From M0108 sp964523415 (GTDB taxonomy: Bacteria; Pseudomonadota; Gammaproteobacteria; Chromatiales; Chromatiaceae), in the NCBI GenBank assembly GCA_964523415.1, contig CAZFZB010000095.1:1-11239 (forward strand): a DNA stretch of 11,239 nucleotides, read 5' to 3'. A program made the position numbers and the translations under genes. The notes beneath the pieces were generated by a model that had not been told where the DNA came from, did no database searches, and saw only the letters and a list, made by a program, of their open reading frames with translations. Shown here piece after piece: positions 1 to 9,600 of this stretch. Numbering within the stretch: the first letter of the stretch is position 1; every line of letters begins with the position of its first letter.

Positions 1-3000
1 CCTTGATGGCTAGCCATTTAGTCAGAACCTCCGCCAGTGCCTGCCGACTTACCGGCTTGGAAATGTAGTCACTCATACCGGCCTCCAGGCAGCGCTCCCG
101 GTCGCCCTGCATAGCGTGGGCGGTCATGGCGACAATAGGCAGGGTGAAGGAGGCTGGCACCCCCGCTGCCTCCTCAGCCTTGGCATTCATGCGGCGGCAT
201 CGGGCCTGCCACATGATGAGTTCATCACTCCTGATTTTTTTAGTTGCCTCGATCCCGTCCATTACCGGCATTTGAATGTCCATCAGCACCAGGTCATAGG
301 GAAGCAGTTCCAGTGCCTTGAGCGCTTCTACCCCATTGGCCACGGCATCGGCGCGCAGTCCCATTTTCCTTAGCATGCCCAGGGCCACCATCTGGTTGAT
401 GACGTTGTCCTCGGCCAGCAGAATACGGGCCTTTCGTCCGGAGGTCAGGGTAAGGGTCGGAGGTGCCAGGGGGCGCGTTTCGCCAGGATCTGGCGTCGGT
501 TCGACGCTCGTGCGATTCCTCAGGGCCAGGGAAAGTGCGGACTTGAGTTCCTGATGCCGGATCGGCTTGATCAGGTAAGCCGCAAAACCGATCTCAAGGA
601 AGCGCCGGGCGTCACCCCTTGTTCCCAGGGATGTCAGCATAACCATCCGGGTTGCGGCCAACCGCTTATCTGACAGAATAATCCTACCCAGGGTTTCGCC
701 GTCCATGCCCGGCATTTGCATATCGATCACGGCAACCTGGAAGGGATCCTGCTCGTCCAACGCCTGATTGAGGGCCCGGAGAGCACCGGGGCCATCCTCC
801 ACCTCCAGGGGACGCATGCCCCACGAGGCCAAGCGGGTGGTCAGAATTTCGCGATTCGTGGTGTTGTCGTCAACGATCAGCACCCGTACACCCTGCATCT
901 CGGCAAGGGGAAGACTGTCCGGGCGGGCTCTGTTAGCCTGCCTGCCAAACTCGGCGGTAAACCAGAATTCCGAGCCCTTCCCCTCTTCACTGGTGACGCC
1001 GGCCTCGCCATTCATCAGTTTGGCCAGTTGTCTGGAAATGGCCAGACCCAACCCGGTTCCCCCATACTGGCGCGTGGTGGAGGCATCTACCTGGCTGAAC
1101 TTGTCGAAGAGCATGCCGATCTTGTCAGGTGCTATGCCAATGCCTGTATCGCGCACCGCAAATCGCAGCAAGACACGGTCTTCATCTTCCTCCAGCAGTG
1201 AGACCCGGATTGCCACCTCACCGGCCTGGGTAAACTTGACGGCATTGCCCGTTAGATTGGTAAGGATCTGTCTCAGCCGCCCCGGATCCCCCCGCAGCAG
1301 GGTGGGCACATCCAGATCCACGGCGCATAGCAACTCCAGACCCTTTTCGTAGGCACGCAGGGCCAGGGTAGCGGTAAAGTCCTCCATCAGATCCGACAGA
1401 TCGAAGTCCAGGATCTCCAGATCGAGTTTACCCGCCTCGATCTTTGAGAAATCGAGTATGGCATTGATCAGGGAAAGTAGGGATTCACCACTGGTGCGGA
1501 CCGTCTCCGCATAGCGTCGCTGCTCTTCGTTCAGTTCCGTATCCAGCAGCAATCCGGTCATGCCGATAACCCCGTTCATCGGGGTCCGGATCTCATGACT
1601 CATATTGGCCAGGAACTCGCTCTTGGCGGCGCTGGCCATCCTAGCCTGCTCCGCCATGGCGTTGGCCCGGGCGGTCGCCTCCAGGAGATCCTCGTTCTTC
1701 TCACGCAGTGCCACCTCCTGGGCACGGATGCCCGCGTCGGTATGGTGCAGCAGGACATAAATGAATCCCAGCAGCAACATCAGCAGTACCGAGCCCACGG
1801 TACCACCCAACAACAAGAGGCGCGCAAAATCGGCCTTGTCGGCCGTGATGTCCTGAAGGATCAGGAGGTCTCCGACTTGCTTGTCCGAGGCGTCACGCAA
1901 GGGCGATGCGGATACCAGCCAATCCTTGCCGTCGGTGGCAATCTCCTGGTAAGTTTCATCCTTGCCGGGATTGTCCTCAGCAAGCTGATCCGCCCAGGCA
2001 ACGAAGGCAACGGGCAAGTAACCTTGGGAGGCGTAGCTGACCGCACCCTGGGCCAACTGGTCCCAGTCGGCCTCCCGACCCAGCATGCCCATGCCCTCCT
2101 CCCAAGTGCGCCGGGTAAGGTATTCCTTGTAAATCACCACCGCCAGTTGGGTGCCGGAGTGAGGGGTGATGGCCTGCAGCACGTCCTCGATCTCCTTACC
2201 CAGTTCTACATAACCGACCAGCGACCCATTGGCATAGACGGGCTGCACCACGCGCAGGGTAAAGGTGCCCAGAGGTCCCAACTCGATGCCAGAGGCCAGC
2301 TTGCCGGACCGTTCGGCCTCCTGCGCCGTGAAACGGTCGATCCGGTCACCATGTTTCTCGGGTTTGTGGACCCGCAGCAGGCAGATTCGCTTGGCATCGA
2401 AAAAATAGAAATGGGTGAGATGGCTTTCCCGATTCATCGTCTCGAACACGGGCCGCCAGTCTGCCAGGAGGCGGTCAGCATCCCCTTCGCTCAGCGCCTG
2501 CTGCACTGATTTGTCAGCAGCAATCAACTGGGTCGCCATAGCCAGGCCAAATGCCTGTTCCTTCAGTGTGATCTGGAGATTGGTGGTAACCTCGGCGGCA
2601 CGGATGACGATAGCTCGATTAAGTTGATGCTGATGCTGGCGCCAGAGGAGAACCCCCGCCCCCACCATTACTACCATGACCATCAGCGCCAGAGGTGGCA
2701 GAAGTTGGGACAGGACGGGCTTGGGTGAGGCAGCCAGACGCCGGGTGACGGTCATGGCGACGACAATGCCGATGAAGATGATCACCATCAAACCCAGGGG
2801 CAGGGCTATCCTGGCGGCCAACTCCCATTGCCAGTGACTGGCATCGATGTCCATGCCCAGGACGGCGAGCAGATCCCCGCTACCCTTGTAGGCCCCGGCG
2901 CAGATAATCAGATCATCCACCCGCTCGATAAAGGTAGTCTTGGGTTGGATCTTGTGGGTGGTTGGATTCTCGTATTGGTAATCGACCCAGCCGCTTCCCT

Positions 3001-3790
3001 TGGAAAGGGCAATCTCCTGTATCTCCCTACGAAAATATTTACCCCCAGACCAATCCTTCTTGTCGAGCAGATTCTGACCCACCAGTTCCGGTTTCACCGG
3101 ATGGGCCTGCATGGTCATGCCCAGGTCGTAGGCAAAGACATAGAGGCTCTTCTTGCGAAACTCTCCCTGGGGGTTATTGCATTCCTCAAGGAAACGCTCG
3201 CGGCCGTTCTTCCGGTAGAAATCGACGGCCTTGCGTACCATCGCTTGAGCCTCGTCAGGAGTGACGAGGCCGGAGAGGGCCATGGCGGTATCATTGATCG
3301 GAACCAGCCCCGAGACCCAGGTACCCCAACGATCAGCGACGGGGCCCTCCACGGCCTCGACCCTGGTCTCGAAAACATTGTGAGTGGTTTCCGAGGCCTC
3401 CTCATAGATCTGTCCGGGTGGCGAATAGTCCTCCGAGCTGGAGGGCTCGCTGTCCACGTAGAAGAATACCGTGCCATCTGCCTGACGACCCAGGAGATAG
3501 GCAAACCGGCATTGGGGACTCGCTGCGCAAATGGCGGCCAATTGTTCCTTGAGACGTTGGTATTCAGGGCGTTCCAGGTCCGCATCCGTGCCACTGAGGG
3601 CTTGGATTTGCTCGACGTTCACCGCCTGCATCGCTATGCGCGTCCGCAGCAGCAGGTCAAGACGCATCTCATGGTCGGCCTGTACCACCAGCCACCAGGT
3701 GAACAGGGTCCCTAGGCACAAAAGAGCCATCAGCACCACCAGCAGGCGGTGCCTTTTCAGACCCTGAAAATGGGAGACCTGACGTTCCAT
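1..3790 (-). CDS. Hybrid sensor histidine kinase with two periplasmic sensor regions and two receiver domains (3' end outside window)
   Basis: Inner-membrane sensor kinase starting a multi-step phosphorelay. The frame is open for 1263 codons from the ATG at 3790 to the window edge, so the C-terminus is missing. By residue: TM1 about 16-37; periplasmic region 38-325 containing a single-Cache-like module (about 165-303); TM2 326-348; short cytoplasmic loop with R350, R351, K357; TM3 362-383; second periplasmic region 384-656 resembling a double Cache (dCache_3 type); TM4 657-682; coiled linker 685-722; HisKA with H-box MSHEIRTPMNG and phospho-acceptor His732; HATPase with N845/N849, DTGIGI (881-886) and GGTGLGL (910-916); receiver 1 with D974/D975, phospho-Asp1023, Lys1075; receiver 2 with E1127/D1128, phospho-Asp1171, Thr1223, Lys1245. 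There is no cytoplasmic PAS. An HPt domain could follow beyond the edge. The start lies 18 nt after the glgP stop, in the same frame as that stop, and has no good Shine-Dalgarno, which suggests translational coupling. Kinase identity is certain from motifs; the sensor-domain names are from memory of the families, and the ligands are unknown. Confidence 0.93.
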   Translation of the reverse strand, partial: MERQVSHFQGLKRHRLLVVLMALLCLGTLFTWWLVVQADHEMRLDLLLRTRIAMQAVNVEQIQALSGTDADLERPEYQRLKEQLAAICAASPQCRFAYLLGRQADGTVFFYVDSEPSSSEDYSPPGQIYEEASETTHNVFETRVEAVEGPVADRWGTWVSGLVPINDTAMALSGLVTPDEAQAMVRKAVDFYRKNGRERFLEECNNPQGEFRKKSLYVFAYDLGMTMQAHPVKPELVGQNLLDKKDWSGGKYFRREIQEIALSKGSGWVDYQYENPTTHKIQPKTTFIERVDDLIICAGAYKGSGDLLAVLGMDIDASHWQWELAARIALPLGLMVIIFIGIVVAMTVTRRLAASPKPVLSQLLPPLALMVMVVMVGAGVLLWRQHQHQLNRAIVIRAAEVTTNLQITLKEQAFGLAMATQLIAADKSVQQALSEGDADRLLADWRPVFETMNRESHLTHFYFFDAKRICLLRVHKPEKHGDRIDRFTAQEAERSGKLASGIELGPLGTFTLRVVQPVYANGSLVGYVELGKEIEDVLQAITPHSGTQLAVVIYKEYLTRRTWEEGMGMLGREADWDQLAQGAVSYASQGYLPVAFVAWADQLAEDNPGKDETYQEIATDGKDWLVSASPLRDASDKQVGDLLILQDITADKADFARLLLLGGTVGSVLLMLLLGFIYVLLHHTDAGIRAQEVALREKNEDLLEATARANAMAEQARMASAAKSEFLANMSHEIRTPMNGVIGMTGLLLDTELNEEQRRYAETVRTSGESLLSLINAILDFSKIEAGKLDLEILDFDLSDLMEDFTATLALRAYEKGLELLCAVDLDVPTLLRGDPGRLRQILTNLTGNAVKFTQAGEVAIRVSLLEEDEDRVLLRFAVRDTGIGIAPDKIGMLFDKFSQVDASTTRQYGGTGLGLAISRQLAKLMNGEAGVTSEEGKGSEFWFTAEFGRQANRARPDSLPLAEMQGVRVLIVDDNTTNREILTTRLASWGMRPLEVEDGPGALRALNQALDEQDPFQVAVIDMQMPGMDGETLGRIILSDKRLAATRMVMLTSLGTRGDARRFLEIGFAAYLIKPIRHQELKSALSLALRNRTSVEPTPDPGETRPLAPPTLTLTSGRKARILLAEDNVINQMVALGMLRKMGLRADAVANGVEALKALELLPYDLVLMDIQMPVMDGIEATKKIRSDELIMWQARCRRMNAKAEEAAGVPASFTLPIVAMTAHAMQGDRERCLEAGMSDYISKPVSRQALAEVLTKWLAIK

Positions 3791-3808
3791 CGGAGGGGGA
3801 CCCGTACC

Positions 3809-6426
3809 TTAGCTCGCTGGGGCTATACCCCAGATGGCGCTGGCATAATCGGTTACCGAGCGGTCACTGGAAAAGCGGCCGATCTGGGCCACGTTGAGGA
3901 TGGATTTTCGCGCCCAGTCCCCTTCGTCTCCAAAGCAACGCCCCACCGCATCCTGGGCCCGGAGATAGGCTGGGAAGTCGGCCAGGACCAGGTAGGGGTC
4001 GTNNNNNNNNNNNNNNNNNNNNNNNNNNNNNNNNNNNNNNNNNNNNNNNNNNNNNNNNNNNNNNNNNNNNNNNNNNNNNNNNNNNNNNNNNNNNNNNNNN
4101 NNGCATCCTGGGCCCGGAGATAGGCTGGGAAGTCGGCCAGGACCAGGTAGGGGTCGTGGGCAAGTAATGCATCCATGAGTCCAACGAAGCGCCCGGGTTC
4201 CTCCGGGGAGACCCCTCCGGCGCGGATCAGGTCGATGGTCCGCTTGAGGTCGGGGTCAGCCTGGTAATGGGCCCGCGGGTCGTAGCCGCTCGCCTTGAGG
4301 CGGGTTGCCTCCGGCTCGGTCAGACCGAAGACAAACATGTTCTCCCGACCCACGGCCTCGCAAATCTCGATGTTGGCCCCATCCATGGTGCCTATGGTGA
4401 GGGCTCCGTTGAGGGTGAACTTCATGTTGCCCGTTCCTGAGGCCTCGGTCCCGGCGGTGGAGATCTGCTCCGAGAGGTCACTGGCGGGAAAGATGCGCTC
4501 GGCAAGTGACACCCCGTAGTTGGGCAGGAATACCAGCTTGAGCAGGCCCCGGGTCGTCGCATCGCTATTGACGAGGCGGGCAACGTCGTTGGCCAGCTTG
4601 ACGATCGCCTTGGCGGTGGCATACCCGGGGGCGGCCTTACCGGCAATGATGACGGTGCGGGGGGTCCAATTGCCATTGGGCTGGTCCTTGATGCGCAGGT
4701 AGGTCGCGAGCACCCGCAGCACGTTCATCAACTGACGTTTGTATTCGTGCATACGTTTGACCTGCACATCGAACAGGCTCTGGGGGTCCACATCGACCCC
4801 GACCAACTCGGTAATGCGTTGGCCCAACACCTGGGCGTTGAGCCGCTTGAGGGTCCACCAGGTACTGCGGAAGGCGGCGTCCTCAGCGAGCGGGACCAGG
4901 CGGGTGAGTTGCTCCAGATCGGTGATCCAGGCCGGGCCTATGGCCTCGGTGATAAAGCGGGCAAGGGCCGGGTTGGCCTGATAAAGCCACCGCCTCTGGG
5001 TCACCCCATTGGTGATGTTGACGATCTTCTCAGGCCACAGGGCGTGAAAGTCCGGGAACAGGTCGCGCTTGAGCAGGTCGGTATGAAGTTGCGCTACGCC
5101 GTTGACCGCATGAGTGCCCACCAGGGCCAGATTGGCCATGCGGATGCGCTTGCAGTCGCCTTCCTCGAAAATGGACAGGCGTCGCACCCGTTCCCAGTCC
5201 CCTGGCCAGCGGGACATGACCTGATCCAGAAAGCGGCGGTTGATTTCGCCGATGATCTCGACGTGGCGTGGCAACAGACGCTCGAATAACCCGGCGTCCC
5301 ACCGCTCCAGGGCCTCTGGCATGAGCGTGTGATTGGTATAGGCACAGGTGCGGGTCGTGATCTCCCAGGCCGGGTCCCAGCCCAGACCATGGATGTCCAT
5401 GAGCAGCCGCATCAGCTCCGGGATGGCCACTACCGGGTGGGTATCGTTGAGATGCACGGCCTCACGGGCCGGGAGCTGGCGCAGATCGCCACAATCAGCC
5501 ATGAAGCGCGCCAGGATGCGCTGCAACGAGGCACTGACAAAAAAGTACTGCTGCTTGAGGCGCAGTTCCTTGCCAGCAGCGGTGTTGTCGTCCGGGTAAA
5601 GAACCTTGGAGATGGTTTCGTCCAAGGCCTTCTCCTCCACCGCTCGCAGATAATCGCCATGGTTGAAGTAACTCAGATTGAAGGAGTCGCTGGCCACTGC
5701 CCCCCATAGGACCAAGGGGTTGGCCACGCCATTGCGAAAGCCCGGGATGAGCATCTCATAAGGTAGGGCGGAGACGGTGTCCGCCGGGTGCCAAACCACC
5801 TTCAGGTTGCCCTTGCTGTCCTCCTGATACTCGGTGTGGCCACCGAAGCCAATGAGGTAAACCTCCTGGGGCCGAGGGGTTTCCCACGGGTTGCCGAGGA
5901 AAAGCCAATTGTCGGGACATTCCACCTGCCAGCCATCGCGGATTTCCTGGCGAAACATGCCATATTCATAGCGAATGCCGTAGCCACAGGCAGGGAGGCG
6001 CCGGGTGGCCAGGGAATCAAGATAGCAGGCAGCCAGGCGTCCCAAGCCGCCATTGCCTAACCCCGCGTCGTGTTCCTGCTCGTAAACGTCCTCAAGAACC
6101 ATCCCCAAACCATGGATGGCCTCGCGGGCCTCGTTCTCCAGATCGAGGTTGAGCACGGCGTTCTGCAGGGCACGTCCAGCCAGAAATTCCAGGGACAAAT
6201 AGTTGACACGTTTGGAGCACTGGTCGCGGTAGCGCTGCTCAGTACGCAGCCAATCGTCCATCAGGCGCCGACGCACCGCCAAGGCCAGGCTATGGTACTT
6301 GTCGTAGGCCTGAGCCCGATCAGGTTCTCGTCCGAGGGCAAGACGCAGGGATAGGAGACACTCCTGGGTCATGGTGAGCCCACCCAAGGCAGCGTCGATC
6401 CTGGCGGAATCTTTCTTTGAAGCCAT
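3809..6426 (-). CDS. glgP: Glycogen/maltodextrin phosphorylase, interrupted by an assembly gap
   Basis: Cytoplasmic PLP-dependent phosphorylase (GT35) that releases glucose-1-phosphate from the non-reducing ends of glycogen or maltodextrin. Family signatures include NYLSLEFLAGR (75-85), GLGNGGLGRLAACYLDS (122-138), HLNDTHP (325-331), VKRMHEYKRQ (556-565) and the PLP site EASGTGNMKF with Lys669. The first 774 codons run from the ATG at 6426 to the gap edge. Joining the contigs through their shared 55 bases continues the same frame as AQD-AVGRCFGDEG and on through SILNVAQIGRFSSDRSV to a TAA at 3809-3811. The repaired protein is 820 aa, close to the usual 800-830 for bacterial GlgP/MalP. Read literally through the N run, the frame shifts and ends falsely at 3853. 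An AGGA motif lies 3 nt before the ATG, a short spacing. The hybrid kinase gene follows 18 nt downstream, so the two are probably co-transcribed. Glycogen versus maltodextrin preference cannot be told from the sequence alone; glgP is the default name. Confidence 0.95.
3948..4002. repeat. Left copy of the 55-bp duplicated contig end
   Basis: This is identical base for base to 4103-4157 on the other side of the N run. It encodes the glgP segment around DPYLVLADFPAYLRAQDA. A direct repeat that ends exactly at both gap borders is an assembly overlap, not a biological duplication. A 55-base overlap would fit a de Bruijn assembler using k = 55, which is an inference. Confidence 0.95.
4003..4102. 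other. Assembly gap of exactly 100 N (scaffold join)
   Basis: One hundred unresolved bases lie inside glgP. The round number indicates a placeholder of arbitrary length. Because both flanks end in the same 55 bases, the real distance is most simply negative (the contigs overlap) and no sequence is missing. In the deposited form the gap plus the duplicated flank adds 155 bases, which is not a multiple of three and breaks the reading frame. Confidence 0.97.
4103..4157. repeat. Right copy of the 55-bp duplicated contig end
   Basis: Identical to 3948-4002. It begins at the first base after the N run. One of the two copies should be dropped to rebuild the true glgP sequence. Confidence 0.95.
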
Positions 6427-6663
6427 TGTTCCTACCCCCCCATGCTGCGTCTGACTGATACTGACCTGCCTTGAGACAGGCCGCCCAAATACCCTGCCAC
6501 ACTCGCTCCATCACCCTAGCCGGTTTTAAGGTGTAGCGTGGTGGAGTATGTCGCAGTACCGAAAAAAAGGATAGCCAGGCGAGGAGACGTCGCTTCGATG
6601 ACGCGTCAGGTTGGTCGGAAAGGGCCGATAAGCAGGGACCAGCCATGGTTGGCCCAATGACCA
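6427..6663. other. Intergenic spacer between the first hybrid kinase gene and glgP
   Basis: A 237-bp non-coding stretch downstream of the kinase stop and upstream of glgP. Read on the minus strand it contains a perfect 10-bp palindrome (6599-6608), a T-run (6562-6568) not preceded closely by a stable hairpin, three TCAG units about 30-45 nt before the glgP start, and a run of seven G just upstream of the glgP ribosome-binding region. I could not identify a convincing sigma-70 or sigma-54 promoter or an intrinsic terminator. The length leaves room for a glgP promoter and regulation. Confidence 0.6.
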
Positions 6664-9600
6664 TCAGGCCGCACGAGAATCCAGGAAGCGCTGTAATTCC
6701 TTGTTGGTGGCCGCCAAGAGACGTTGAAATTCGGGGAAGACCTCGGCCCCTCGGCCCAGATTGCCTTCCCGTCCGCATTGCTCGAGCTGAAAGGCAACCT
6801 CGTGGAGCGGCTCATTGCCAATGTTACCCGTGGCGCCCTTGATGGAGTGGGCGTGGTAACGCAAGGCCTCGGCATCGCCGCGCTCCAGGGCCATGGCGAT
6901 CTCCTGTTGCAGTTTTGCCGACTCGGTCTGATAAACCTCGGCAATCTCGGCAGCCAGTTGCCTGTCGTTGTCCAAGCGTTCGAGCAGGTCCTGAATATGG
7001 AAGGCCCTTTCGGGTAACGCGGCGGGCTCCGGTCGTTTCGTTGCCGCCTCGGCTTCCGGCTTGGCGACCTTCAGGTGGAACGCCAGGACCTCGGCCAGGA
7101 GTTTGCGTTGCACTGGTTTAGTCAGAAAGTCGTCCATTCCTGCCGCCATGCAACGTTCCCGGTCGGAAAGGGTGGCGAAGGCGGTCATGGCGATAATGAT
7201 CTTGTGCTCACCAGTACTGGCCTCGTGGCGACGGTACTGGCAAGTCGCCTCCAAGCCATCCATGTCTGGCATCTGCACATCCATCAATACCAGGTCGTAG
7301 GGGACGGTGAGGAGGGCATTGAGGGCCTCCTGACCATTACTAACCGCATCGGCACGGTAGCCTAGCTGCCTAAGCATGGCCAGGGCGACCTTCTGGTTAG
7401 TAGCATTGTCATCGGCCACCAGGATGCGGAAGGGCCGTCCAGGGGCATGTTTGCCGGATTCCGCCGGCTTGCTGCGGGCGGGGACATGGGCCTTGCGCGA
7501 GGGGGTACGTTCCTCGAACAGGCGCAGCAGGGTGCGCTGCAGGGCGGAACGTTTGATCGGTTTGGAGAGGAAGGCGGCAAAGCCGGCCTTCTCCAGGGCG
7601 GCGGCATCGCCAATCTGATGGCGCGAGGAGAGCATGACCAGTTTGGGTGAGCCGAATTCGCCGTTGGCGAGAATGGTCTTACCGAGCGTCAAGCCGTCGG
7701 TATCCGGCATCATCATGTCGAGGATGACGATCTCCATCGGATGACCGTCGTTGAGTGCCTCCTTGAGCCGCAAGATGGCCTGATCAGCATTGTCTGCCTG
7801 TTGGACTTGGCAGCCGAAGGCGCCCAGATATTCCCGAAAGACGCGCAGATTGGTGGCGTTGTCGTCCACGACAAGGACGTGCTTGCCTATCAGGGACAGG
7901 CTGCCCTGATCGAGGGGTTTGACCGTGGCGTCCACCTGGAAGGGAATGGAGAACCAGAAGGTAGAGCCCTTGCCCGGGTTGGAGTCCATGCCAATGGATC
8001 CGCCCATCATCTCGGCGAGGCGTTTGGAGATAGCCAGGCCCAGCCCAGTACCACCATAACGCTTGGTGGTGGTGGCATCCACCTGGGAAAAGGAACGGAA
8101 GAGGCGGTCGCGATGCGATTCGTGTATGCCGATGCCCGTGTCAATGACCCGGAACATCAGCTGACAATGTTCGGGATCGTCCCCCTCGTCGATCCGCTTG
8201 ATCTCGATGGCAACCTCGCCGCGCTCGGTGAACTTGATGGCGTTGCCGGTCAGGTTCACCAGGATCTGGCGTAGCCGCCCGGCATCGCCGCGCAGGCGCA
8301 CCGGTATATCCCGTGGCAGCAGGCAGGTAAACTCTAGCCCCTTCTCATCCGCACGCTGGGCCAGGAGGTCAGCCACGTCCTCTACCGTGGTGCGAAGATC
8401 GAAACCGGCCACCTCCAATTCCAACTTATTAGCCTCGATCTTGGAGTAGTCGAGGATATCGTTGATGACCGTGAGCAGGGCGTCCCCGGAACTACGGATG
8501 GTCTCGACATACTCCCGCTGGTCCTCGTCCAGGGAGGTATCCAGAAGCAGACCGGTCATGCCGATGACCCCGTTCATAGGGGTACGGATCTCGTGACTCA
8601 TGCTGGCCAGGAACTCGCTCTTGGCCTGGCTTGCCGCCTCGGCTGCCTCCTTGGCCCGGAGCATGGCCTCGGTGGCGCGCCGACGCTGGCTCACATCGCG
8701 GATGCTGGAGCGCTGCCCCAGGCACGTGCCGTCGAGGTCATAGATAGGCTGCCAGGACAACGCCGCCCACAGGATCTGGCCGTGCTTGTGAACCAGGCGG
8801 AATTCGAGGTCCTGGCCCTGGCTGAGGCCACAATTCTCCAGAGCCTGCCGCAGGGTGGGCCGGTCCTCTGGGTGGACCATGGGCAAGGGATAGTCCGGCA
8901 TACGCAGGCATTCCTCCACGGTATAGCCGGTGAGGCGCTCCACCGCGGGGTTGACCCATAGCAGGCGACCCTTGGGATCGGTCCAGTTTTCCCAGTCATA
9001 GGTGTAATTGGCAATGGCCCGGAACTCCCGCTCGCCCTTGACCAGGGCCTGCTCGGCGCGGACACGCTCGGCGATCTCCGCCTCCAGGGCCTGATTCTTT
9101 TCCTGAACCTCGCGCTCACGCCGCGCCGACTCGCTGAGGTGGGCCTCCAGGGCGGCGGTGCGCAGATTGAGCCGGAAGACCATGACCACCCCGATCAGGA
9201 TCAGGGTGGCAAGGATGGCCATGCCGAGCATCTGTTGCCAGGGTTGGACCCGACTCTCGACCTTGGACAGGGGGGCGATCTCCACCAGATGCAGGGGTGT
9301 GCCCTCCACCGGGGCTACCGAGGCGAGCATGGCAACCGGGCCATTTGGCCCCTGAGCCCTGTAGCGGATGATCTCGCGAGTGGGTGCGTCGGTCGGGAAG
9401 CGAAGGTCCGCCAGCAGGGGGTTGGGCCTTCCTCCTACCGATTCCAGGCCCTCGCCCGTAACCGTCACCAACAGTGACGAAAATGCCTCCTCCTGGTCGT
9501 CGTTGGCCAGCAGGACGTGGTAGAGATCCTTAGGGTTGAGCCAGGCCAGGATCTGGCCGGCATACTGGTCCTTGAAATAATAGGCGATGGAGCCGAGCAG

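Noticed and set aside
1595..2509. Long plus-strand open frames (for example 1595-2509 and 2828-3715)
   Set aside because: They lie antisense to the hybrid kinase gene, have no recognisable domains and show the composition expected of a reverse-strand shadow in GC-rich DNA.
3853..4002. A frameshifted phosphorylase C-terminus with a stop at 3853
   Set aside because: It is produced only by reading through the 100-N placeholder and the duplicated flank. The other frame of 3809-3947 encodes the conserved GlgP ending.
3948..4157. A biological tandem duplication or mobile-element target duplication around the N run
   Set aside because: The copies end exactly at the gap borders and lie inside a conserved coding region that becomes intact when they are merged, so contig overlap explains it fully.
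6562..6600. Intrinsic terminator for the first hybrid kinase at the T-run
   Set aside because: The only nearby stem is about 4 bp (GCGA with TCGC) and lies around 10 nt from the T-run, so it is not a credible terminator.
6427..6663. Sigma-70 or sigma-54 promoter for glgP (for example CATACT as a -10, or a TGGCAG...TTTGG stretch)
   Set aside because: No matching -35 at proper spacing for the first, and the second lacks the invariant GC of the -12 element. Nothing stands out from background.
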